Source: Myxococcus xanthus | Lineage (GTDB): Bacteria > Myxococcota > Myxococcia > Myxococcales > Myxococcaceae | Length of the DNA stretch: 64,000 nucleotides | NCBI RefSeq assembly: GCF_900106535.1 | Contig: NZ_FNOH01000018.1 | Location: 107,795-171,794, forward strand | Direction of reading: 5' to 3' | Shown here: in pieces, positions 1 through 7,822 of the stretch | Layout: every line of letters starts with the position of its first letter | Numbering within the stretch: position 1 is the stretch's first letter | Position numbers and translations under genes: made by a program | The notes under the pieces: generated by a model | Seen by the model: only the letters and a program-made list of their open reading frames with translations | Database searches by the model: none | Told to the model about the DNA's origin: nothing

Positions 1-1
1 G

Positions 2-322
2 AAGTCCGAGACGGTCAAGGGCGCCCGCACGCTCCAGGTCGGCGGGGACCTCTCCGAAGAGGTGGGTAAGTCCCGCACGCTCAAGGTGGACAAGGACATG
101 CTGGTCAGCGTGGCCGGCAAGGTGAACCACGCCGCCAAGGACGCCTACACACTGTCCGCAAAGGAAATCTCACTGGTTGCCCAGGAGCAGTTCACCCTCA
201 AGGTTGGCTCCGCCACGCTCCAGGTGAAGAAGAACGGGGACGTGGTCATCAAGGGCGCCAAGATTGAGGTCACCGCGACGGGCGACGTCGTCATCAAGGG
301 CTCCAAGATTTCCGAGAACTAG
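2..322 (+). CDS. vgrG: VgrG spike protein, C-terminal part (5' end outside window)
   Basis: This is the 3' end of an open frame that enters from the left edge and stops with TAG at 320-322. The visible 106 residues are a run of short valine/lysine/glycine repeats (for example LKVGSATLQVKKNGDVVIKG), typical of the C-terminal beta-helix/needle of VgrG and gp5-like trimeric spikes. In the T6SS, VgrG caps the Hcp tube and carries effectors into the target cell. The position directly before tssJ and the rest of the T6SS genes supports the call. The gp27 and gp44-like N-terminal domains are not in the window. No extra effector domain follows the repeats, so this looks like an unadorned VgrG. The 145 bases after it, up to tssJ, hold no gene that I can support. 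Confidence 0.85.
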   Translation, partial: KSETVKGARTLQVGGDLSEEVGKSRTLKVDKDMLVSVAGKVNHAAKDAYTLSAKEISLVAQEQFTLKVGSATLQVKKNGDVVIKGAKIEVTATGDVVIKGSKISEN

Positions 323-467
323 GAGCAGACAGGGAACCGCCATCTGGGGTGGCTTGAATCCTGTCCGTCCTGTCTGGCAGTTTACGCTTCGCACGGAAGT
401 TGTAAGGACCCGTGCGTTCTTTCAAGGAATACGAATCTTGGCGCTAGGACACACAGGCGCCGGTCGG

Positions 468-1085
468 GTGTGGAGTGCCGGCCGGAACCTCCGGTGGGGT
501 GTGGTCATCGCGCTCGCGGCCGCCTTGAGCGGGAGCGCGGGCTGCGTGAAGCGTGTGCCCCAGGCGTGTGAGACGCCGCCGCCGTTCCAGGTGGTGGTGG
601 ATGCGTCGGAGCAGCTCAATCCCGACGCGCGCGGGCGCTCGCTGCCCACCGTGGTGCAGATCGTCCAGCTCAAGGACAGCGTCCGGCTGGAGCGCGCGGG
701 CTTCAAGGACCTGTGGGGCAAGCCGGAGGAGTTCCTCAAGGAGGACCTGCTCCAGGTGGCCGAGCTGGTGATTCCGCCCGGCCGCCAGGTGAAGCGCTGG
801 GTGCAGCGTGATCCGAAGGCCCGCTTCGTCCTGGCCATGGGGCACTTCCGGCAGCCGCTGGGCTATTCGTGGCGAACGGTGGCGGCGCTCCCCGTGGTGG
901 AGGAAGCGCGCTGCGTGGAGCGCCCCGCGGGTGACCAGGGCGACCCGAAGCCGGGGGACGAGGTCTTCCGCTACCGGCTGCAAGGCTATCAGATTGACCT
1001 GATGTTCCGGCCCATGACGCAGGCGCCGGAGCCTCGACTCCAACCCCAAGCAGGCGACGGCGTGTCGCCGCGGAGAGGTGTATGA
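468..1085 (+). CDS. tssJ: T6SS outer-membrane lipoprotein TssJ (VasD)
   Basis: TssJ anchors the T6SS membrane complex in the outer membrane and binds the periplasmic end of TssM. I chose the GTG at 468 because it puts a compact lipoprotein signal at the N-terminus: RNLRW, a hydrophobic stretch, then the lipobox SGSAGC with Cys about 25 residues in. The frame is open further upstream, but that extension has no signal character. The mature part of about 180 residues contains the family's 'ASEQLNPD..GRSLPTVVQIVQLKD' type beta-sandwich start, which matches the VasD family (known for binding pattern rather than catalysis). The stop overlaps the tssK start by four bases (ATGA), indicating translational coupling. 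Confidence 0.88.
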   Translation: MWSAGRNLRWGVVIALAAALSGSAGCVKRVPQACETPPPFQVVVDASEQLNPDARGRSLPTVVQIVQLKDSVRLERAGFKDLWGKPEEFLKEDLLQVAELVIPPGRQVKRWVQRDPKARFVLAMGHFRQPLGYSWRTVAALPVVEEARCVERPAGDQGDPKPGDEVFRYRLQGYQIDLMFRPMTQAPEPRLQPQAGDGVSPRRGV

Positions 1086-2449
1086 AGTCCGTGCAGCGAG
1101 TCGTCTGGTCGGAGGGCATGTTCATGAGCCCCCACCACCTCCAGCAGCAGGACCTCTACCACGAGCAACTGCTGGATCAGCGGCTGGCCTCGCTCGAACC
1201 GTATCCCTGGGGCGTCGTGGCCCTGGAGTTCGACATGGAGGCGCTGCGCGCCGGCCAGGTGCAGCTGACCCACTTCACCGGCATCCTCCCCGACGGGCTG
1301 CCGGTCTCCTTCGAGTCCGGAGACGCGGAGGCGCCGCCCGCTCGGCCCGCGGATGGCTACTTCCCGCCCGCCCAGCGCACCCTGGACGTGTACCTGGGCG
1401 TGCCGCGCGAACGCAGCGGCGTGGAGAGCTTCGGCAGCGGGGAGCGGCTGGGCAGCAGCCCGCGCTACACCCCCGCCTCCCGCCCCGTCAGTGATTTGAC
1501 GGCCTCCACCTCCATCTCGCAGGTGGCCTTCGGTCAGCGCAACGTGCGCCTGCTGTTCGGCACCGAGCCGCGCGACGACTTCGAGTCCATCAAGCTGTGC
1601 GAGCTGTCCCGCGACCGCTCCGGCAACCTGATGCTGGTGGAGTCCTTCATCCCGCCGTGCCTGCGCATCGACGCGTCCCCGTTCGTCATGAACGAGCTGC
1701 GGACGATGTTGCGGCTGATGGTGTCCAAGCAGCGGCAGTTGTCCTCGCGGCGGCGGCACCGGGACGCCTCGGCGCTGGAGTTCACCGCGGGCGACGTGAC
1801 GCTCTTCCTGGAGCTCAACGCGCTCAACGGCACCATCCCCTTCATCCAGCACGCGCTGGACGCGGGCAACCTGCGGCCCAGGGACTTGTACCTGGCGCTG
1901 GCGCAGTGCGCGGGGCAATTGTGCACCTTCTCCGTCAGCGCGGACCCGTCCACGCTGCCCACCTTCCAGTTCACCAACCTGCGCGCCACCTTCGAGGAGC
2001 TGTTCCGCCGCCTCTCCGAGCTGATGCGCGCGGTGGCGCTGGAGCAGTGCCTGTCGGTGGACCTGACGGCGGGCGCAGACGGCATGTTCCGCGGCCGGCT
2101 GGAGGACGACCGGCTGGAGCGCTGCGGCCACTTCATCCTCGCGGTGCGCAGCGAGCTGCCGGAGCGGGTGGTGGCCGAGCAGCTCCCCAAGCTGTCGAAG
2201 GTGGCCGCCTGGGAGGACATCCGCGCGCTGGTGCAGGCCGCCGCGCCCGGCGTGCCGCTGGCGGTGACGTACCGGCCACCGCCCGAAGTCCCCGTGCAGC
2301 CAGGCACCGTCTACTTCAGCCTCTCCATGAATGACGGCTACTGGAGGAACGTGATGCGGGACCGCAACCTCGCCATCTACCTCCCGCAGCCGTTCGACGC
2401 GAACCGAACGACCGTGGAACTGCTCGCGGTTCCCACCGCCAATCGCTGA
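1082..2449 (+). CDS. tssK: T6SS baseplate protein TssK (VasE)
   Basis: TssK is the trimeric baseplate subunit that links the TssEFG wedge to the cytoplasmic part of the TssLM complex. The 455-residue product has the usual family length and the usual start, where a short basic segment leads to VVWSEGMFMSPHHLQQQD, a hallmark of the family (ImpJ/VasE). It also has the conserved central block with FSVSADPSTLPTFQFTNL and a C-terminal receptor-like region ending in the typical AIYLP segment. The ATG overlaps the tssJ stop, and tssL follows after 15 bases. Nothing unusual is visible. Confidence 0.93.
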   Translation: MKSVQRVVWSEGMFMSPHHLQQQDLYHEQLLDQRLASLEPYPWGVVALEFDMEALRAGQVQLTHFTGILPDGLPVSFESGDAEAPPARPADGYFPPAQRTLDVYLGVPRERSGVESFGSGERLGSSPRYTPASRPVSDLTASTSISQVAFGQRNVRLLFGTEPRDDFESIKLCELSRDRSGNLMLVESFIPPCLRIDASPFVMNELRTMLRLMVSKQRQLSSRRRHRDASALEFTAGDVTLFLELNALNGTIPFIQHALDAGNLRPRDLYLALAQCAGQLCTFSVSADPSTLPTFQFTNLRATFEELFRRLSELMRAVALEQCLSVDLTAGADGMFRGRLEDDRLERCGHFILAVRSELPERVVAEQLPKLSKVAAWEDIRALVQAAAPGVPLAVTYRPPPEVPVQPGTVYFSLSMNDGYWRNVMRDRNLAIYLPQPFDANRTTVELLAVPTANR

Positions 2450-2464
2450 CGCCCCGAGCCGCCC

Positions 2465-3181
2465 ATGGACCGAGTCACCGAAGCCACGAAGGATTGTTTC
2501 GACGCCGCCATCCAACTGCGCGGCTCCGAAGCCTCGGCGGTGCCCCCGCCCGAGACGCTGCACCACCGCCTTCGCGGCGTGGTGGACGAGACGCTGCGCC
2601 GCGCCGCCGTGCTGGGCTTCAGCCATCAGGATGCCCAGGACATGGCCTACGCGCTCGTGGCGCTCATCGACGAGGTCGTCCTGGGCCGCCCGGAGGAGTA
2701 CCGACAGCTCTGGATGCCCCTCCAGCTCCACTACTTCAACGAGAACGTCGCTGGCGACGGCTTCTTCGCGCGCCTCAACACCGTGCGAAAGGACCCGCAC
2801 CGGCACGAGGTGCTGCAGGTCTACTATCTGTGCATGCTCTTCGGCTTCCAGGGCCGCTACCGCATCCGCGGCGGCGAGCTGGAGCTGATGACGCTCATCG
2901 ACACGGTGCAGAAGGACCTGGAGCGCGCGCGGCCCTTCGACTTCGACGTGCTGTCGCCGCACGGGGACCGGCCCACCGAATCGCTGCTCTCCAAGCGCAA
3001 GAAGGCGTCAATGGTGAGCATCTCCGCCGGGGCGCTCGCGGTGGCCGTCCTGTTCTACGGCGTGCTGCAGTTCTTCCTCAACGACAAGGTCGGTGAGCTG
3101 AGAAGCCGCATCGAGGTCCACGCGGCCCGCAACACGGCGACGAGCGCCAGCCAGACGCAGGCAACGGGGGGGGCGCAGTGA
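2465..3181 (+). CDS. tssL: T6SS inner-membrane protein TssL (DotU/IcmH family)
   Basis: TssL is the tail-anchored inner-membrane partner of TssM and docks the TssK baseplate. The 238-residue protein has an all-helical cytoplasmic DotU domain (about residues 10-170) with the family motif YALVALIDEVVL and the segment ENVAGDGFFARL. A single C-terminal membrane helix follows (about 182-205, AGALAVAVLFYGVLQFFL). There is no OmpA-like peptidoglycan-binding extension, so in this system peptidoglycan anchoring must come from another protein or be absent. The stop codon overlaps the tssM start region (GTGATG), consistent with coupled translation of the two partners. Confidence 0.92.
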   Translation: MDRVTEATKDCFDAAIQLRGSEASAVPPPETLHHRLRGVVDETLRRAAVLGFSHQDAQDMAYALVALIDEVVLGRPEEYRQLWMPLQLHYFNENVAGDGFFARLNTVRKDPHRHEVLQVYYLCMLFGFQGRYRIRGGELELMTLIDTVQKDLERARPFDFDVLSPHGDRPTESLLSKRKKASMVSISAGALAVAVLFYGVLQFFLNDKVGELRSRIEVHAARNTATSASQTQATGGAQ

Positions 3182-6100
3182 TGGCGTACCTGTTACCGCT
3201 GTTGGGCATCGGCGCGCCGATGTTCGCCCTGATGACCTACCTGGGCCTCACCATGCAGCAGGCGGCCATCGTCGCCGCGCTCGCGGGCCTGCTGGCCGCC
3301 GGCGTGGTGTGGCTGGTCAAGCGCATCCGCGCGCGCGCCGCCGCCAAGAAGCTGGAGGGCGCGCTGGCGGCCCAGGCGGATGAGCAGGCCACCACCGTGC
3401 GGCCGGACCTGCAGCCTGAAATCAAGGCCATGCAGTCGGAGTTCACCAAGGCGGTGGAGGCGCTCAAGGCCTCCAAGCTGGCGCGCGGTGGCAAGGACGC
3501 GCTGGCGGTGCTGCCCTGGTACCTCATCGTCGGTCCACCGGGCGCCGGCAAGAGCACCGCGCTGCGCAACTCCGGGCTGAAGTTCCCGTATCTCTCCGCG
3601 CGCGGCGGCGTGCGCGGCGTGGGCGGCACGCGCAACTGTGACTGGTGGCTGACCAACGAGGCCGTGCTGCTGGACACAGCCGGCCGCTACACCAGCGCGG
3701 AAGAGGACCGGCCGGAGTGGCTGGCCTTCCTGGACACGGTGGCGAAGCACCGCCCCAGCCGTCCCATCAACGGCCTCATCGTGGCCATCAGCGTCAGCGA
3801 GCTGCTGAACGCGGACCCGCAGGCCGTGGGGGAGATGGGGCAGACCATCCGCGAGCGCCTGGATGAAATCACGACCCGGCTGAAGATGCTGGTGCCGGTG
3901 TACGTGATGATCACCAAGTGCGACCTGCTGCCCGGCTTCGTGGAGATGTTCTCCGACCTGTCGCGCGTGGAGCGCGGGCAGATCTGGGGCTTCACCGTGC
4001 CGCTGGAGCAGCAGCGCGAGGCGAGCACGGACCTGTTCCGCGAGCGCTTCGACCAGATGCTCTCCGTGCTGGAGCAGCGCTCGCTGCGCCGGCTGGGCCA
4101 GGAGCGCCGGCTGGAGACGCGCGAGAAGATCTACGGCTTCCCGCAGAAGTTCGACGCGCTCCGGAAGAACCTGGCGGAGTTCCTCCAGCCGCTCTTCCTG
4201 GAGAACGTGTTCCAGGACACGCCCGTCTTCCGCGGCCTCTACTTCAACAGCGGCACGCAGGAGCTGCGCCCGGTGGACAAGGTGTCCCCGTCCGCGGCGG
4301 AGATCTTCGGCAGCACCAACGGCCGGGCGCAGACGGATGGCGCCACGGACGGCCGCAGCTACTTCCTCTGGGACGTCTTCACCAAGGTGATGTTCCAGGA
4401 CCAGCAGGTGGCCGTGCGCAGCTCGCTGGAGGAAGCGAGGGTGCGCCGCCAGCGGATGATGTTGGCCAGCGCGGCCTCCGCCGCCACGGTGCTGCTGCTG
4501 TCGCTACCCACGGTGTCCTTCTTCAAGAACCGCAACATGGCGGAGGCCGTCACCGAGGCCATCACCAGTGTGAATCTGGACCCGCGTGACGACATCCGCC
4601 GCGTCGAGGACCTGATTCCGCTGCGCAACCGGCTCCAGGAGCTGACGGAGTACGAGGAAGGCAGCGCCCCGGTGTTCATGCGCTTCGGCCTCTACCAGGG
4701 CCAGAAGCTGCTGCCGCAGGCGCGGCAGTTCTACAACGCGGCGCTGCGCAGGGTGCTGCTCGGCAAGCAGTTCGAGCTCATCCAGCAGCGCCTGGACACG
4801 TTCGGGAAGAACCCGGACCTGCTGACGGTGCGCAGCGACGAGGACTACAGCAAGCACTTCGACGCGTACCGCCAGTACTTCGACGACTTGAAGATGTACC
4901 TGCTGGTGACCACGCCCCGCGACCCGCGCGAGCCGGAGCTGGACGAACTGCAGCGCAAGTGGCTCCAGGACGAAATCGTCAAGCACTGGAAGCGCGTGCG
5001 GGGCGACGCGGTGGACGAGCGGGCCGTGGCGAACCACGCGGAGACGTTCCTGCTGATGCTCGCCAACGAGCAGATGCTCCCCGAGGAGCGGAAGCCGGCG
5101 CGCGAGCAGCGCATCGCCTTCGGCCGCGTCACCGGCGTGGTGCAGTCGGCGCGCCGCTCGCTCAACAACGTGCCCCTGGTGCGGTTGGAGCTGGCGCAGT
5201 TGGTGGCCAACATGAGCGGCGCGTACCCGGACGTGACGCTGGAGCAGCTCGTGGGCTCGGTGCCGCAGATGAGCGCCACCTCGCGCGTGCGGGGCGCCTT
5301 CACGCGCAAGGCCTACGACGACGTCATCCGCGAGCGGCTGGACCTGGCCTTCCAGGACCAGCAGTCGTGGGTGCTGGACCGCGATGAGAAGGTGGACACG
5401 GTGAGCTCGCGGCGCGAGCTGCGCACCCGCTACTTCGAGGCCTACACCCAGGAGTGGAAGGACTTCCTCGGCGCCATCCGTGTGCAGGCACCGGAGAACC
5501 TGACGCAGATGGAGAGCCTGCTGACGAACCTGACGCGTGGCAAGCCCAAGCCCTACGGGCGGCTGTTCCGCGCGCTCACGTACAACGTGGTGCTCGACAA
5601 GCGCGACGCCAAGGCGGCGGAGGCCGACACGGGCTTCCTGGCCAAGGCGGGGAAGCTGTTCGGCTCGGAGCCCGGGAAGGACGTGCCGCAGAAGCGCGAG
5701 CTGCTGAACGCCAACTCACCTTCCGGCGCCCAGGAAGTCACGGCCCGTGACCTGGAGCGCGAGTTCGCCTCGCTCATCCGCTTCGCCACGGAGACCTCCA
5801 AGACGGAGGACGGTGAGGAGTCCCTGACGGCGCTGGATTCGTATGAAGACCAGCTGGCCACCGTCCAGACGACGCTGCTGGCGGTGAAGGACAAGCCGGC
5901 CGAGTCCGGCCTGCTGTTGGACAAGATTGAGTCCACCCGCAACAACGTGGAGATGATGGTCCGCAAGCAGACGGACAACGTCGCCATCTTCGAGCGGCTG
6001 CTGCTGCCGCCGTTCCAGGAGATGCGCTCGGTGGTGTTCGTGGGCGTGGCCTGCAACAAGAGCAAGCTGTGGCAGGACCAGGTGGTGATGGCGTGGAGCA

Positions 6101-6873
6101 GCGCCTTCAAGGGCAAGTACCCGTTTGACCGCGCGTCGCAGGCAGACGCGCCGCTGCCCGAGGTCGCGGAGTTCCTGCGCCCCGAAGGCGGCCTGGTGCG
6201 CAAGTTCGTCAAGGAGCAGCTCCTGGAGGACGTGGTGGCCACCGGACGCCGGTGGGAGTTCACCTCGTCAGGCGGGGTCATGTACCGGCCTGACCTGCTC
6301 GGCTTCCTGGAGAAGACGGGCGCGCTCTCCACCACGCTCTTCCCCGGCGGCGACACGGTGGACCCGCTGGTCCGCTTCCAGGTGCGCCTGCGCCCGGGCG
6401 TCTCCGCGGACGGCATGGCTTCGCAGATTTCATCCATCACCCTGACGCTCGACGGGACGGACGAGACGTACCGCAACGGCCCGGACACGGTGTGGAAGCC
6501 GATGATCTGGCCCGGTCAGGCAGGCAAGCTCGGCGCCCGCATCACCGTGCAGAGCGCGGATGGCTCCACGGAGACGACGCTGGAGGCCGAGGGTGACTGG
6601 GGCCTGTTCCGCCTGCTGGAGCGCGTCAAGCGCATCGAGCCCAGCGCGGACGGCCGCTACTTCACCGCGACGTGGGAAATCGAGGAGATGAACGGCGCGC
6701 TGGTCTCCATCGACTTCCGTCCGGAGCGCACCGCCAACCCGTTCTTCGGGATGTCGGGCAACACGTCCAAGCTGCTGGCCATCTTCCGGGACCCGGGGTT
6801 GCAGCCGCCGACGACCATCGCTCGCAAAGGCGAGTGCGCGCCGCAGGCCATCGCGGCGGATAGGGTTCATTGA
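3178..6873 (+). CDS. tssM: T6SS inner-membrane protein TssM (IcmF)
   Basis: TssM is the large inner-membrane protein that spans the periplasm and joins TssL to TssJ. The 1231-residue product has two N-terminal membrane helices within about residues 3-48. A cytoplasmic NTPase domain follows, with Walker A GPPGAGKS at 119-126 and a VLLDTAGRY motif. A third membrane helix lies near residues 425-450 (ASAASAATVLLLSLPTVSFF), and a long periplasmic region ends in the conserved IcmF C-terminal beta domain. The Walker A is intact, so nucleotide binding is possible, although it is dispensable in some T6SSs. Translation can begin at GTG 3178 or the next codon, ATG 3181, and both overlap the tssL stop. 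Confidence 0.94.
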   Translation: MMAYLLPLLGIGAPMFALMTYLGLTMQQAAIVAALAGLLAAGVVWLVKRIRARAAAKKLEGALAAQADEQATTVRPDLQPEIKAMQSEFTKAVEALKASKLARGGKDALAVLPWYLIVGPPGAGKSTALRNSGLKFPYLSARGGVRGVGGTRNCDWWLTNEAVLLDTAGRYTSAEEDRPEWLAFLDTVAKHRPSRPINGLIVAISVSELLNADPQAVGEMGQTIRERLDEITTRLKMLVPVYVMITKCDLLPGFVEMFSDLSRVERGQIWGFTVPLEQQREASTDLFRERFDQMLSVLEQRSLRRLGQERRLETREKIYGFPQKFDALRKNLAEFLQPLFLENVFQDTPVFRGLYFNSGTQELRPVDKVSPSAAEIFGSTNGRAQTDGATDGRSYFLWDVFTKVMFQDQQVAVRSSLEEARVRRQRMMLASAASAATVLLLSLPTVSFFKNRNMAEAVTEAITSVNLDPRDDIRRVEDLIPLRNRLQELTEYEEGSAPVFMRFGLYQGQKLLPQARQFYNAALRRVLLGKQFELIQQRLDTFGKNPDLLTVRSDEDYSKHFDAYRQYFDDLKMYLLVTTPRDPREPELDELQRKWLQDEIVKHWKRVRGDAVDERAVANHAETFLLMLANEQMLPEERKPAREQRIAFGRVTGVVQSARRSLNNVPLVRLELAQLVANMSGAYPDVTLEQLVGSVPQMSATSRVRGAFTRKAYDDVIRERLDLAFQDQQSWVLDRDEKVDTVSSRRELRTRYFEAYTQEWKDFLGAIRVQAPENLTQMESLLTNLTRGKPKPYGRLFRALTYNVVLDKRDAKAAEADTGFLAKAGKLFGSEPGKDVPQKRELLNANSPSGAQEVTARDLEREFASLIRFATETSKTEDGEESLTALDSYEDQLATVQTTLLAVKDKPAESGLLLDKIESTRNNVEMMVRKQTDNVAIFERLLLPPFQEMRSVVFVGVACNKSKLWQDQVVMAWSSAFKGKYPFDRASQADAPLPEVAEFLRPEGGLVRKFVKEQLLEDVVATGRRWEFTSSGGVMYRPDLLGFLEKTGALSTTLFPGGDTVDPLVRFQVRLRPGVSADGMASQISSITLTLDGTDETYRNGPDTVWKPMIWPGQAGKLGARITVQSADGSTETTLEAEGDWGLFRLLERVKRIEPSADGRYFTATWEIEEMNGALVSIDFRPERTANPFFGMSGNTSKLLAIFRDPGLQPPTTIARKGECAPQAIAADRVH

Positions 6874-6874
6874 C

Positions 6875-7807
6875 ATGGCAGTGCAGTCTCCGCGCATCGG
6901 CCTGCTGGGCAAGACGCCCCGACAGGCCGAATTCATCCGCCACAACGCGGCCACCCCGCTGGCCCTCCAGCTCTACGGCTGGATGGAAGCGGGCGTGGAG
7001 CGTTCGCGAAGAGCCCGGGTGGACCTGCCCGCCGAGCCCGTCTGTTTCGTCTTCACCGCGCCCGGCCAGAAGCAAGCACTGGTGGGGCTGATGGCGCCCA
7101 GCCAGGACAGCGTGGGCCGGGCGTTCCCCCTGGCCGTCTTCACCGAGGTGTCCTCCGCGGAGACGGCCTCGCGGCTCGCGTTGACGCCCGAGGCGTACCA
7201 GCCCTTCCTGCGCGCCGCCGGTGCGCTGGCGCAGTCCGCCGCGGAGCTGGAGGTGCCACAGCTGCTGGAGCGCGTGGCGGCGCTGCCCCTGCCGGGGCCG
7301 GGGGACTACAGCCTCGCGAAGCGGCTGCTCAACGCCGTGCTGGCGGACCACCACACCGTGGACCTGCTGGGCCCGGTGGTGGAGGGCACGCCGGAAGGTG
7401 GGCGTTACTACGCGCTGCACACCTTCCTCACCGCGTGCGCGGGCGAGCGCGGCAAGGAGCAGTCACCGGCTGGCGTCACCCTGGACTGTCCGCTGACCAC
7501 GCGCGTGGGACCCGTGGCCTGGCTGGAGCTGTCCTCGCGGCTGCTCAAGTGGACGCACCAGCCGCCGGCCTTCTTCTGGTCCGAGGGCGAGAAGCCCCGG
7601 CTGCTCATCAGCCTGGGAGCGGCCTCCCCGGCCCTCTTCCTCGCGCTGGCCCAGCCCAGCCGTCCGGGCGCCCAGGTGTGGCCGCTGCGCACCGAGCGCC
7701 CCGCCGCCATCGACAACGCGCGCAAGGGCCTCACGGCCTCGGCGCGACAGGTCATCGACGCGCCGTCCACCACCCTGGAACAGCTGTTGCAGACGCTTTC
7801 GCGCTGA
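6875..7807 (+). CDS. tagF: T6SS-associated protein TagF
   Basis: TagF family proteins (ImpM, DUF2094) restrain T6SS assembly post-translationally, in Pseudomonas by titrating the forkhead-associated protein Fha. The 310-residue product begins with the family signature: GLLGKTPRQAEFIRHN, then a PVCFVFTAPGQ block and GLMAPSQDSVGRAFPLAVF. The region after about residue 160 is less conserved and contains FFWSEGEKPRLLISLG, typical of the second half of longer TagF proteins. The start ATG lies one base after the tssM stop. No Fha or PppA/PpkA gene is in this operon, so the partner must be elsewhere or the mode of control differs. That last point is inference. Confidence 0.87.
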   Translation: MAVQSPRIGLLGKTPRQAEFIRHNAATPLALQLYGWMEAGVERSRRARVDLPAEPVCFVFTAPGQKQALVGLMAPSQDSVGRAFPLAVFTEVSSAETASRLALTPEAYQPFLRAAGALAQSAAELEVPQLLERVAALPLPGPGDYSLAKRLLNAVLADHHTVDLLGPVVEGTPEGGRYYALHTFLTACAGERGKEQSPAGVTLDCPLTTRVGPVAWLELSSRLLKWTHQPPAFFWSEGEKPRLLISLGAASPALFLALAQPSRPGAQVWPLRTERPAAIDNARKGLTASARQVIDAPSTTLEQLLQTLSR

Positions 7808-7822
7808 AGCCCCACCACGCCT

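Noticed and set aside
380..400. TGGCAG...TTCGCA resembling a sigma-54 promoter before tssJ
   Set aside because: The distance between the GG and GC elements is 13 bases rather than the required 10, so it does not fit a -24/-12 promoter.
989..2962. 657-codon antisense frame opposite tssK/tssL, and many similar antisense frames
   Set aside because: In DNA with very high third-position GC, frames opposite real genes stay open. Their His/Arg/Gln/Gly-rich products match no protein pattern, and the plus-strand genes are certain.
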